DNA from: an uncultured Actinomycetes bacterium
Lineage (GTDB): Bacteria > Actinomycetota > Actinomycetes > S36-B12 > UBA5976
DNA: 13,167 nt
Assembly (NCBI GenBank): GCA_903951185.1
Contig: CAJBBC010000035.1
Span: forward strand, 1 to 13,167
Direction of reading: 5' to 3'
Positions 1 to 6,115 of this stretch are shown piece after piece. A model generated the notes under the pieces. It was not told the origin of the DNA. It did not search any database and worked only from the letters and a program-made list of their open reading frames with translations. Each line of letters opens with the position of its first letter. Within the stretch, counting starts at the first letter, position 1. The position numbers were made by a program, and so were the translations under genes.

Positions 1-357
1 GCGCCGAGATTTTTCTGAAGCATATTCAGATAAATACATGGCCGCGCCAAGGCCAAATGGCACAGCCACCATAAGTGCAATCACGGTAGTCCAAAGTGTG
101 CCCACTAATAACGGCACAACACCAAATGATGCTGGTTTAAAGCGCGGCGCCCAACGAGTGCCGGTTAAAAAATCAACTACCGAAACTTGCCGGAAGAATT
201 CAATGGCTGGGGTGATTAATGACCAGGCAATACCCGCAGTGATCAAGATTGTTAAAAACGATGCGGAAAAAAGCACGCTAAGGATAATTCGTTCGCCAAT
301 ACGTTTTGACCCAGATTTCAAAATGAAATCCTGTTCAAATGTCTGTGGTGAACTCAT
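1..357 (-). CDS. pstC: Phosphate ABC transporter permease PstC, N-terminal part (cut by window edge)
   Basis: This is the first 119 codons of PstC, one of the two membrane permeases of the PstSCAB high-affinity phosphate importer; it forms the channel through which phosphate released by PstS passes. The minus-strand frame from the ATG at 355-357 stays open to base 1. Visible are a cytoplasmic N-terminus with SGSKRIGERI, a first membrane helix (about residues 23-48, ILSVLFSASFLTILITAG), the conserved periplasmic stretch VVDFLTGTRWAPRF typical of PstC, and a second helix starting near residue 82 (VVPLLVGTLWTTVIALMVAVP) ending in GLGAAMYLSEYAS, a segment shared with PstA/PstC permeases. It lies 115 bp downstream of pstS on the same strand, with a long hairpin in the gap. 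No strong Shine-Dalgarno is visible before the ATG. Identification is confident; the C-terminal two thirds are outside the window. Confidence 0.93.
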   Translation of the reverse strand, partial: MSSPQTFEQDFILKSGSKRIGERIILSVLFSASFLTILITAGIAWSLITPAIEFFRQVSVVDFLTGTRWAPRFKPASFGVVPLLVGTLWTTVIALMVAVPFGLGAAMYLSEYASEKSRR

Positions 358-408
358 AATCCAATCGCTTCAAAAATGGGTTTGGCAGGTAGTTAAAAGA
401 TTAGTCGG

Positions 409-455
409 AAGAGGGTACCGAGATGATGCCAACCGGCATATCTCGGTACCCTCTT
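409..455 (-). terminator. Long hairpin between pstS and pstC (attenuator or mRNA-stabilising element)
   Basis: A perfect 16-bp stem pairs 409-424 with 440-455 (core GAGGGTACCGAGA). After one unpaired base (425), a second 5-bp stem ATGCC/GGCAT (426-430 with 435-439) closes a 4-base AACC loop. Read in the direction of pstS-pstC transcription, the stem is followed by CCGACTAATC before TTTT, so the U-tract is displaced and it is not a textbook terminator. A strong hairpin just after a binding-protein gene and before its permease gene is a known way to keep much more binding protein than permease mRNA. Which mechanism applies (partial termination or protection from 3' exonucleases) cannot be read from sequence. 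Confidence 0.8.
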
Positions 456-472
456 TTATTCCGTACTATTTA

Positions 473-1429
473 CTACTGGCCAAGTGTTGAAACGGCAGCA
501 GCTGAGGCGGTCTTCTGGTCTGCACTGAGAGGTACGAACAGAGCCTTTAAAGTAATCGCTTCATTGTTATCGATGAAGTACTTTGCGAAAGCAGCCACTT
601 CAGCTTTTGCAGCTGCAGTCTTACTTACGTAAATGTACAACGGGCGACTTAGCGGAGTGTACGTTCCAGCCTGCGCTGATTCAATACTCGGAGCAACACA
701 GCCTTCGCCACCGTCAACTTCAACAGCAGTTAGTTTGTCCATGTTTTCTTCGTAGTAAGAAAGGCCGAAGTAACCTAAGCCACCTTTAGAACCTGATACA
801 CCTTGAACAGTTACGTTGTCGTCTTCTGTTGGGTTGTAGTCAGTGCGGGAAGCGCCTTCTTCACCATTGATTTCTTTAGTGAAGTAGTCGAATGTGCCAG
901 AGTCTGTACCTGCACCGTAAAGGTCTAAGTCTTCGTCTGGGAATGAACTATTGATTTGTGACCAAGAAGTAATTTTACCTTCAGCAGTTGGTTCCCACAT
1001 TTTCTTTAGTTCGTCAACGGTTAGACATTTTGCCCAATCGTTTTCTTTGCTAACTACAACAGTTAGTGCGTCGTTAGCAACGATGATTTCAGTGAACTCG
1101 ATGCCAGCAGCAGCACATTCAGCTGCTTCTTCATCTTTGATTGCGCGGGAAGCATTTGAGATATCAGTTTCGCCAGCACAGAACTTCTTAAAGCCACCAC
1201 CGGTGCCTGAAGTTCCAACTGAAACGTTTACTGAAGCATTTTCAGCTTTGAAAAGTTCGCCAGCAGCTGCAGCAAGTGGCGCAACTGTAGAAGAACCATC
1301 GATGCGAATTTCAGTTGCGGCAACTTCAGTTGTCTCGTCAGCTGAACCTTCATTTGTACCGCCACATGCGGCCAGGATTAATGCAGCTGGTAGTGCGATA
1401 GCTGCCATTTTCCACTTAGTAGTAGGCAT
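473..1429 (-). CDS. pstS: Phosphate ABC transporter substrate-binding lipoprotein PstS
   Basis: The 318-residue extracytoplasmic protein binds inorganic phosphate and delivers it to PstCAB. A lipoprotein signal is clear: K5 and K7, a hydrophobic stretch at 9-19 and a lipobox LAAC with the lipidated cysteine at residue 22, followed by a flexible GGTNEGSADE linker. PstS motifs that surround the bound phosphate are present: IDGSSTVAPL (43-52), VGTSGTGGGF (71-80), ISNASRAIK (90-98), GAGTDSGTFDYF (172-183) and GLGYFGLSYY (217-226). The ATG at 1427-1429 is preceded by a purine-rich AGGAAAGGAAGG, and the signal peptide begins right there, so the start is secure. It is the first gene of the pst operon, preceded by a PHO-box-like repeat and followed by a hairpin and pstC. 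Expression is therefore likely induced by phosphate limitation. Confidence 0.97.
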   Translation of the reverse strand: MPTTKWKMAAIALPAALILAACGGTNEGSADETTEVAATEIRIDGSSTVAPLAAAAGELFKAENASVNVSVGTSGTGGGFKKFCAGETDISNASRAIKDEEAAECAAAGIEFTEIIVANDALTVVVSKENDWAKCLTVDELKKMWEPTAEGKITSWSQINSSFPDEDLDLYGAGTDSGTFDYFTKEINGEEGASRTDYNPTEDDNVTVQGVSGSKGGLGYFGLSYYEENMDKLTAVEVDGGEGCVAPSIESAQAGTYTPLSRPLYIYVSKTAAAKAEVAAFAKYFIDNNEAITLKALFVPLSADQKTASAAAVSTLGQ

Positions 1430-1496
1430 TTGCCTTCCTTTCCTATGACTTCTCGTCTCTTGAAAGGTATGGAACTAAGGGAAACACACGCCTACA

Positions 1497-1518
1497 GTCA
1501 GGTGAACAGAAAGTGAAT
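1497..1518 (-). promoter_or_regulatory. PHO-box-like direct repeat upstream of pstS
   Basis: On the pstS strand two adjacent 11-base units are seen, ATTCACTTTCT (1508-1518) then GTTCACCTGAC (1497-1507). They share TTCAC at the same place in each unit. Actinobacterial PhoP response regulators bind tandem 11-nt units close to GTTCACC, so this is a good candidate PhoP operator. The second unit matches that core perfectly and the first is degenerate. It sits 68 bp upstream of the pstS ATG. A -10 box could not be fixed with certainty; TACCTT at 1464-1469 is the best candidate but is far (27 nt) from the repeat. Confidence 0.65.
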
Positions 1519-1601
1519 TCTTTTAAGATTCCAAGAAATATGGATTAGTTAGCTGAATTTGGGCCCATATTCCTTAGCAACTGAGGCATTAATGGTGATT
1601 T

Positions 1602-1615
1602 TAAACCCAGGTTTA
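1602..1615. repeat. 14-bp perfect palindrome TAAACC-CA-GGTTTA
   Basis: TAAACC (1602-1607) and GGTTTA (1610-1615) are exact inverse complements separated by two bases, followed by an alternating TATATATA run. The short spacer and dyad symmetry resemble an operator for a dimeric regulator, located between pstS and the exporter gene. No particular regulator family is recognised, and a 14-bp dyad in A/T-rich DNA may be fortuitous. Confidence 0.4.
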
Positions 1616-1647
1616 CCTATATATAGAGTCAGCCAGCACAATAGATC

Positions 1648-1704
1648 TATTACTTAAGGGCCAAGCTAAATAACTTTTCAAAGTCCTTAAGTTACGAAGT
1701 AATA
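1648..1704. repeat. Two overlapping inverted repeats in the exporter promoter region
   Basis: ACTTAAGG (1652-1659) is the exact inverse complement of CCTTAAGT (1685-1692), and TATTACTT (1648-1655) is the exact inverse complement of AAGTAATA (1697-1704). The left arms share ACTT, so in RNA the two pairings are alternatives, while in DNA each ACTTAAGG/CCTTAAGT copy has the CTTAAG dyad at its core. They surround the candidate -35 and -10 boxes of the exporter promoter, which would suit an operator pair; this is inference. Confidence 0.4.
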
Positions 1705-1705
1705 A
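1677..1705 (+). promoter_or_regulatory. Candidate sigma-70-type promoter for the EamA exporter gene
   Basis: TTCAAA (1677-1682) and TAATAA (1700-1705) are separated by 17 bp, giving reasonable -35 and -10 matches on the plus strand. The predicted transcript would start near 1712 and have a leader of about 33 nt that begins with the TCGCT-TTCG-AGCGA stem-loop and contains only a weak GAGAG Shine-Dalgarno-like run. The region is A/T-rich, so confidence is low. Confidence 0.35.
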
Positions 1706-1744
1706 TGAGAGTTCGCTTTCGAGCGACATAGAGAGCGAGTTTCG

Positions 1745-2713
1745 GTGCCCAAGTCGACCATTAAATTAGCGGCGACAGGTTACCTGCTCTATTTGGCGGC
1801 AGCCACACTTTGGGGCTTCAATGGAACAGTTAGCAAAATTATTTTACTTAGTGTTGGTGATGCGGCTCGAGTATCACAACTGAGAACCACTGCATCATTC
1901 CTTATTTTGATTTTAGTTGTCGCACTTACAAACCGAAAAGCTTTTAAGTTAACTAAAAAAGAAATCCCGATCTTAATTATCTATGCCCTTGGTGGTATCA
2001 CTTTGACGCAATGGGCTTACTTTGAATCGATTAGTCGCATTCCAATCGGAATCGCGCTCTTAATTGAATTCACAGCACCTATCTACATTGTGCTTTGGGT
2101 ACGCTACGGTCGTAAACAACATGTGCGCTCAACTGTTTGGTTGGGTTTGGGTTTGGCATTAGCTGGATTAGCTTTAGTTGCTCAAGTTTGGAAAGGTTTT
2201 ACCCTTGATGCGCTGGGCTTAATGTTTGCGATGGGTGCGACAGTTTCCTTAATTTTTTATTACTTACTGGGGGAATCAGCGAGCAAAACTCGAGATGCTG
2301 TTTCGTTAATTATGTGGGGTTTTCTTTTTGCATCGGTTTTCTGGGCACTTGTGCTTCCTTGGAATACTTTTCCGTGGGAGAAATTATCTGTAACCGTTGA
2401 GCCGTTTGTAAATAGTGCAACAACCACCCCACTTTGGATATTGATTTCCTACATGATTATCGGTGGCACAGTTGTGCCGTTCGTATTAGTAGTTATGGCG
2501 ATTAAACATTTAGGGGCTGCCGGCGCCAGCTTAATGGGCATGATTGAACCGCTAATTGCATTTATTGTGGCTTGGATTGTGTTGGGCGAATCGCTAAATG
2601 CGATTCAAATATTTGGTGGAATGGCAATGTTAACGGGTGTTTATATCGCTGAATTGGCGAGAATTTCTAAGCAACCAGAAATTGAAAATATCGAAACGAT
2701 AGTGCCTAGCTAG
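1745..2713 (+). CDS. EamA-family (drug/metabolite transporter superfamily) membrane exporter
   Basis: This 322-residue protein has ten predicted membrane helices (roughly 12-30, 44-62, 74-92, 101-119, 129-147, 155-175, 186-205, 229-250, 258-281 and 285-303), in the two-fold repeated arrangement of EamA proteins. Hallmarks are the N-terminal AAATLWGFNGTVSK of repeat one, the EFTAPIYIVLW segment ending repeat one, and the matching IEPLIAFIVAWIVLGE (267-282) near the end of repeat two. Such proteins usually export amino acids or small metabolites; the substrate cannot be read here. The GTG at 1745 is the only plausible start because the upstream frame holds no ATG/GTG/TTG before a TGA at 1706-1708. 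It is divergent from pstS and convergent with the YczE gene, whose end it overlaps by 8 bp. No C-terminal extra domain is present. Confidence 0.9.
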   Translation: MPKSTIKLAATGYLLYLAAATLWGFNGTVSKIILLSVGDAARVSQLRTTASFLILILVVALTNRKAFKLTKKEIPILIIYALGGITLTQWAYFESISRIPIGIALLIEFTAPIYIVLWVRYGRKQHVRSTVWLGLGLALAGLALVAQVWKGFTLDALGLMFAMGATVSLIFYYLLGESASKTRDAVSLIMWGFLFASVFWALVLPWNTFPWEKLSVTVEPFVNSATTTPLWILISYMIIGGTVVPFVLVVMAIKHLGAAGASLMGMIEPLIAFIVAWIVLGESLNAIQIFGGMAMLTGVYIAELARISKQPEIENIETIVPS

Positions 2714-3389
2714 TTTTTAGCTGGTACCAAGTATTAAAGCGGGCAGTTACCCCAAACCAAAAAGCCACACTGTAACCGATTAATAAAGCGAATAATAAGG
2801 TGCCGATTCCTACAGTGCCGCCAAGTAGCCAGCCAACTGTTAACACAATCGCTTCTAGCGTTAATCGAATTCGAGCAACTGGTTTGCCAGTTTTGTAATG
2901 TAACCCGGTCATCAAGCCATCACGTGGTCCAGGACCTAAATGGCATGGGATGTAAATAGCCGATCCCAAACCAACGATAAAAATGCCGATTAGAATTTGC
3001 GTTAATTGAAGCGCTGGCTCGGTTGGATTTGGAAAAAATGGAATCATTACTTCAAGCGACATTGCGATAAAAACTACATTAAGTAATGTACCGACGCCGG
3101 GTTTACGATGTAGTGGTATCCAAAAAAGCAATACTACGATAGAGATAAAAAACGTTGCCCAGCCAATACTTAAGCCGGTTTTAAGTGACACACCTTCAGA
3201 AAAAACAGTCCATGGCGACTGACCTGCACTGGTTGCAACTAAAGCTGCTTCACCGGTGCCAAAAATCCAAAGACCAAGAAGTAGCATTCCATACGTTTTT
3301 GGTTTTGCTTTCCAATTTGATTCACCCGCACTCCAAGGTGCCTGCGGTACGGTTTTTGAAGGTTTCAGCCAACTAGGTAGTTGTGCCAC
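2706..3389 (-). CDS. YczE/YyaS-type (YitT-related) integral membrane protein of unknown function
   Basis: This 227-residue membrane protein has a 34-residue polar, Trp- and Pro-containing N-terminus, then about five hydrophobic segments (near 35-53, 74-94, 100-117, 128-150 and 176-213). Its clearest mark is LGPGPRDGLMTGL (151-163), the GPGPRDGLM-type motif of the YczE family, which is widespread in Firmicutes and Actinobacteria and has no established function. The GTG start at 3387-3389 shares its G with the TAG stop of the preceding flavoprotein gene (TAGTG), suggesting translational coupling; an internal ATG at residue 35 is the alternative start but would remove the whole polar N-terminus. 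It is the last gene of a three-gene unit. A link to the flavoprotein's substrate, for example as a transporter, is only suggested by position. Confidence 0.8.
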   Translation of the reverse strand: MAQLPSWLKPSKTVPQAPWSAGESNWKAKPKTYGMLLLGLWIFGTGEAALVATSAGQSPWTVFSEGVSLKTGLSIGWATFFISIVVLLFWIPLHRKPGVGTLLNVVFIAMSLEVMIPFFPNPTEPALQLTQILIGIFIVGLGSAIYIPCHLGPGPRDGLMTGLHYKTGKPVARIRLTLEAIVLTVGWLLGGTVGIGTLLFALLIGYSVAFWFGVTARFNTWYQLKTS

Positions 3390-4555
3390 TAAACAATATT
3401 CTTTTCTGGCCGAAGTTCGCCGCCATTTGAAAAACGATCAACATTTAGCGGACTGATATCTACAAATGGAGTTTTACCTAAGTAAAGGTCGCGCAAGATT
3501 TCACCAATTGCTGGACCTTCTAAGAAACCGTGTCCACTAAATCCGGTTGCATATAAAAAGCGTGAAACACCTTTCCACTCACCAAGTAACGCGTTGTGAT
3601 CTGGTGTTACTTCGTAAAGTCCTGACCAACCCGAGCCAACGCCAACATCTAACAGCCGAGGTGCGCGTTCATAGGCAAGCTCACCAAGTTTTTCTGGGAA
3701 CTTCGGGTCACGACTGAAATCAAAACCTGGTCCAACCGTTTTATCTGAAAAGCCCATAAGCAGGCCTTTACCTTCGCGGTGCCAGTAAAGCGAAGTTGAA
3801 TAATCAATGGTCATCGGCATACTAGCTGGCAAATCTGCAAACTCAGCCCCAAGTGGCTCAGTGATAAGTAGTTCGCGTCGGTATGGCGTTACTGGTAGCT
3901 CTAAGCCCACATGAGACCCAATTTGTGGTGACCAGGCTCCAGCACAGTTAATAACCGTGCTGGTTTTAACTTCACCTAGAGATGTTGAAACGCTAACGAT
4001 TTCGCCGCCATTAACTGTGATCCCAGTAGCTTCAACATTATTCAGCGCAATCGCACCATGACGTCGCGCACCGGAAACATAGCCCATCACCACTGCTTCA
4101 GGCGTACAGTGCCCATCATTCGGGGTGAATGAAGCCGCCAAAATATCATCCACATTTAATAGTGGGCTAAGTTTTTGCGCTTCCTGTGGAGTTAGCATTC
4201 GCGATTCAACACCGAATTGATGATGTAGTTCAGTTGATCTTTCGAAAGTTGCTACATCTTCGGCATTAGTTAATGCAAACATGTATCCCGGACGATGTAA
4301 ATCAATTTCTTGACCTGGGCGGTTATTGAAATCAGCTAATAAATCTAGGGATCGCGCACCCATTTGAATATTCAGTTCATCTGAAAAATTAGCTCGAACG
4401 CCACCGGCTGCTTTTGAAGTTGATCCGCTCGCGAATTCACTTTTTTCAACTAGCAAAACACTTACGCCAGCTTCGGCTAAATGAAATGCAGCAGAAGCAC
4501 CCATGACGCCACCGCCAACTACAACAACATCAACTTGTTCTGGAAGATTAGCCAT
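3389..4555 (-). CDS. FAD-dependent oxidoreductase, DAO family (sarcosine oxidase beta-like)
   Basis: The 388-residue flavoprotein belongs to the D-amino-acid oxidase (DAO) family, whose members oxidise C-N bonds of secondary or primary amino acids such as sarcosine, proline, glycine, dimethylglycine or pipecolate. The N-terminal Rossmann fold is clear: VDVVVVGGGVMGASAAFHLA with GGGVMG at 14-19 and the ribose-binding acid E37. GSTSKAAGGVR (44-54) matches the flavin-contacting loop, DGHCTPEAVVMGY (147-159) the central DAO motif, CAGAWSP (204-210) the second FAD contact and ATGFSGHGFLEGPAIGE (336-352) the C-terminal signature with SGHG at 340-343. Length fits the single-chain or beta-subunit type. 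No cysteine suited to the covalent flavin link of monomeric sarcosine oxidase was recognised. It starts 12 bp after the aldehyde dehydrogenase gene and overlaps the YczE gene. The exact substrate is unknown. Confidence 0.88.
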   Translation of the reverse strand: MANLPEQVDVVVVGGGVMGASAAFHLAEAGVSVLLVEKSEFASGSTSKAAGGVRANFSDELNIQMGARSLDLLADFNNRPGQEIDLHRPGYMFALTNAEDVATFERSTELHHQFGVESRMLTPQEAQKLSPLLNVDDILAASFTPNDGHCTPEAVVMGYVSGARRHGAIALNNVEATGITVNGGEIVSVSTSLGEVKTSTVINCAGAWSPQIGSHVGLELPVTPYRRELLITEPLGAEFADLPASMPMTIDYSTSLYWHREGKGLLMGFSDKTVGPGFDFSRDPKFPEKLGELAYERAPRLLDVGVGSGWSGLYEVTPDHNALLGEWKGVSRFLYATGFSGHGFLEGPAIGEILRDLYLGKTPFVDISPLNVDRFSNGGELRPEKNIV

Positions 4556-4567
4556 CGAAGTTAAACC

Positions 4568-6064
4568 TTAGATTGTGAAATCTGGGTTGTGCGGAACTTC
4601 TTCATTATCGATTTGAGCTTTCTGAAGTTTTCCAGACCAATCCCAGTTCATTGATTGCCAGCTAGTGAATTGGTCAAGAACCCAAATACCACTTTGACGT
4701 GAGCCATTACCGCTGTTTCCGTTTCCACCAAACGGTAAATGTGCTTCAGCACCAGAAGTTGAGTTATTAATCGAAACCATTCCAGCTGAAACACCTTCGC
4801 GGTAAAGCCAAACTGAATTTGGATCACTTGTGTAAATTGCACTTGAAAGTCCAAAGCCATGGCCATTAGAAAGTTCAATTGCTTCATCTAAAGTTTTAAA
4901 CTTGCCAACTCCGACAAGTGGTCCGAAAGTTTCGGTGTAGTAAAGCTCATCGCCGGCTTTAATTCCCGAAACGATAGTTGGATGTACGAAAACACCTTTA
5001 TCTGGATCACCAACGAAACCGTTACGTGGGTTCGATGCAGTAATCCGTCCAACACCAGTTGAGCCGTGAACTTGATGGTGACCTGCAATCATCTTTAAAT
5101 TATGTTCGTGTGAATCCGCGTACTTTTCGCCGATCATTGGGCCGAACAAAACGTCTTGCATTGGATCGCCAACTTTTTCGTTCTCAATTCGGGATGCGTA
5201 GGCAGCTAAGAAACGATCGTAAATATCTTCGTGTAGCCACATTGTGCCCAGTGAAGTACAGCGTTGACCCGCAGTTCCAAAACCAGCAAATGTAGCGCCA
5301 TCAAGAACTAATTCAAGATTTGCATCAGGCATAACTACCATCGGGTTCTTGCCACCTAGTTCAAGTAGCGGACTTTGAATGTATTCACCAACTTTGGATC
5401 CAATCAAGCGACCAACTTCAGTTGACCCAGTGAAGCCGACTTTATTAATCAGACCTTGCTCAAGAGCTTGTTCCATTCCCTTGAAAGTCTCTTTACCGTC
5501 TGCAATAAGGGTAATTAACAGATCTTTTGGCACACCGGCTGCGTGAAATATATCTGTCATTGCTTTTGAAATTGCCGGGGTGTACTCCGATGGCTTCCAA
5601 ACAACTGAATTACCGGTTAGTAGTGCCGGAATGATGTACCAAGACGGCACAGCTGCTGGGAAGTTACCGGCCGTAATAATTAAAGTTGTGCCAACTGGCT
5701 TACGGAAAGTAAATAAATTCTTATTTGGCATCTCACTCGGCACAGTTTGGCCGTAAAGGCGACGACCTTCACCGAGGAAGAAGTCGCAAGTATCGATAAC
5801 TTCTTGAACGTCACCTTGAGCTTCGCGGAAAACTTTTCCCATTTCACGAGTAACTAAACGTGAAAGTGTGTCTTTATTTTTTTCGAAAAGGCGGCCGGCA
5901 TTAGCGATAACTCGACCACGCGCTGGCGCAGGCATTTTCGCCCAAGCTTTTTGCGCTTCTTTAGCGCGGCGAGCTGCATCGACAATGTCAGATGCTTTTG
6001 CGGCTGGAACTTCAGTTACAACATCAGATAAATCAGTTGGATTTAAAGAAACGAAGGTGGACAA
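4568..6064 (-). CDS. NAD(P)-dependent aldehyde dehydrogenase, ALDH7 (aminoadipic semialdehyde)-like
   Basis: The 498-residue cytosolic enzyme oxidises an aldehyde or semialdehyde to the acid. All catalytic residues are present: N134 (TAGNFP), cofactor-binding K157 and E160 (WKPSEYTP), the NAD-fold motif FTGSTEVGR (211-219), general base E235 (LLELGGKNP), nucleophile C269 (GTAGQRCTS) and E378 (TETFGP). AWAKMPAPARG (41-51), REMGK (73-77), GDVQEVIDTCDFFLG and NNSTSGAEAHLPFGG (433-447) resemble the ALDH7/antiquitin and piperideine-6-carboxylate dehydrogenase group more than betaine- or succinate-semialdehyde enzymes; this is by eye. The start is TTG at 6062-6064: an in-frame TGA lies 18 nt upstream, and GAAAGAGG sits 6 nt before the TTG. 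It leads the unit dehydrogenase, flavoprotein, YczE and diverges from the ThDP-enzyme gene. Confidence 0.93.
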   Translation of the reverse strand: MSTFVSLNPTDLSDVVTEVPAAKASDIVDAARRAKEAQKAWAKMPAPARGRVIANAGRLFEKNKDTLSRLVTREMGKVFREAQGDVQEVIDTCDFFLGEGRRLYGQTVPSEMPNKNLFTFRKPVGTTLIITAGNFPAAVPSWYIIPALLTGNSVVWKPSEYTPAISKAMTDIFHAAGVPKDLLITLIADGKETFKGMEQALEQGLINKVGFTGSTEVGRLIGSKVGEYIQSPLLELGGKNPMVVMPDANLELVLDGATFAGFGTAGQRCTSLGTMWLHEDIYDRFLAAYASRIENEKVGDPMQDVLFGPMIGEKYADSHEHNLKMIAGHHQVHGSTGVGRITASNPRNGFVGDPDKGVFVHPTIVSGIKAGDELYYTETFGPLVGVGKFKTLDEAIELSNGHGFGLSSAIYTSDPNSVWLYREGVSAGMVSINNSTSGAEAHLPFGGNGNSGNGSRQSGIWVLDQFTSWQSMNWDWSGKLQKAQIDNEEVPHNPDFTI

Positions 6065-6070
6065 CGTCGG

Positions 6071-6078
6071 CCTCTTTC
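6071..6078 (-). promoter_or_regulatory. Ribosome-binding site that fixes the TTG start of the aldehyde dehydrogenase
   Basis: GAAAGAGG on the minus strand lies 6 nt before the TTG at 6062-6064. With the in-frame TGA just upstream, and no other start codon before residue 44, it makes TTG the only reasonable start. Confidence 0.7.
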
Positions 6079-6085
6079 AAAACGC

Positions 6086-6091
6086 TAGAGT
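6086..6091 (+). promoter_or_regulatory. -10 box of a leaderless promoter for the ThDP enzyme gene
   Basis: TAGAGT on the plus strand ends 7 nt before the ATG at 6099, which places the transcription start at or next to the A of the ATG. No Shine-Dalgarno sequence is present between them and no good -35 is seen. The box overlaps, on the opposite strand, the TACTCT -10 of the aldehyde dehydrogenase promoter. Leaderless mRNAs are common in actinobacteria. Confidence 0.5.
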
Positions 6092-6115
6092 ATTTCTTAT
6101 GTCCCAGTCTGTCAC
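6087..6115 (-). promoter_or_regulatory. Promoter for the aldehyde dehydrogenase unit
   Basis: On the minus strand GTGACA (6110-6115, five of six bases of TTGACA) and TACTCT (6087-6092, TANNNT) are separated by exactly 17 bp. The predicted start near 6080 leaves a 16-nt leader carrying the GAAAGAGG site. The -35 box lies inside the first codons of the divergent ThDP-enzyme gene. Confidence 0.6.

Larger units (their letters stand above)
1430..1744. other. Divergent intergenic region between pstS and the EamA exporter gene
   Basis: This 315-bp stretch is the only large non-coding interval. No convincing ORF or RNA gene was found. From pstS outward it holds the pstS ribosome-binding site, a possible -10 (TACCTT on the minus strand, 1464-1469), the PHO-box-like repeat at 1497-1518, a 14-bp palindrome at 1602-1615, interleaved inverted repeats at 1648-1704, a candidate plus-strand promoter at 1677-1705, and a small TCGCT-TTCG-AGCGA hairpin at 1713-1726 just before the GTG of the exporter gene. 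The middle part is A/T-rich, so some of the short repeats may be chance. Confidence 0.7.

Noticed and set aside
358..472. A tRNA or small RNA in the pstS-pstC gap
   Set aside because: The fold is a single long hairpin without cloverleaf features or its own promoter.
951..1448. A 165-codon plus-strand frame antisense to pstS
   Set aside because: PstS on the other strand has a signal peptide and all family motifs; the antisense frame has low-complexity Ala/Ser composition expected of a shadow.
5868..6098. An open frame extending the ThDP enzyme 77 residues upstream of the ATG at 6099
   Set aside because: It lies inside the oppositely oriented aldehyde dehydrogenase gene, its residues do not resemble the family N-terminus, and a -10 box sits just before 6099.
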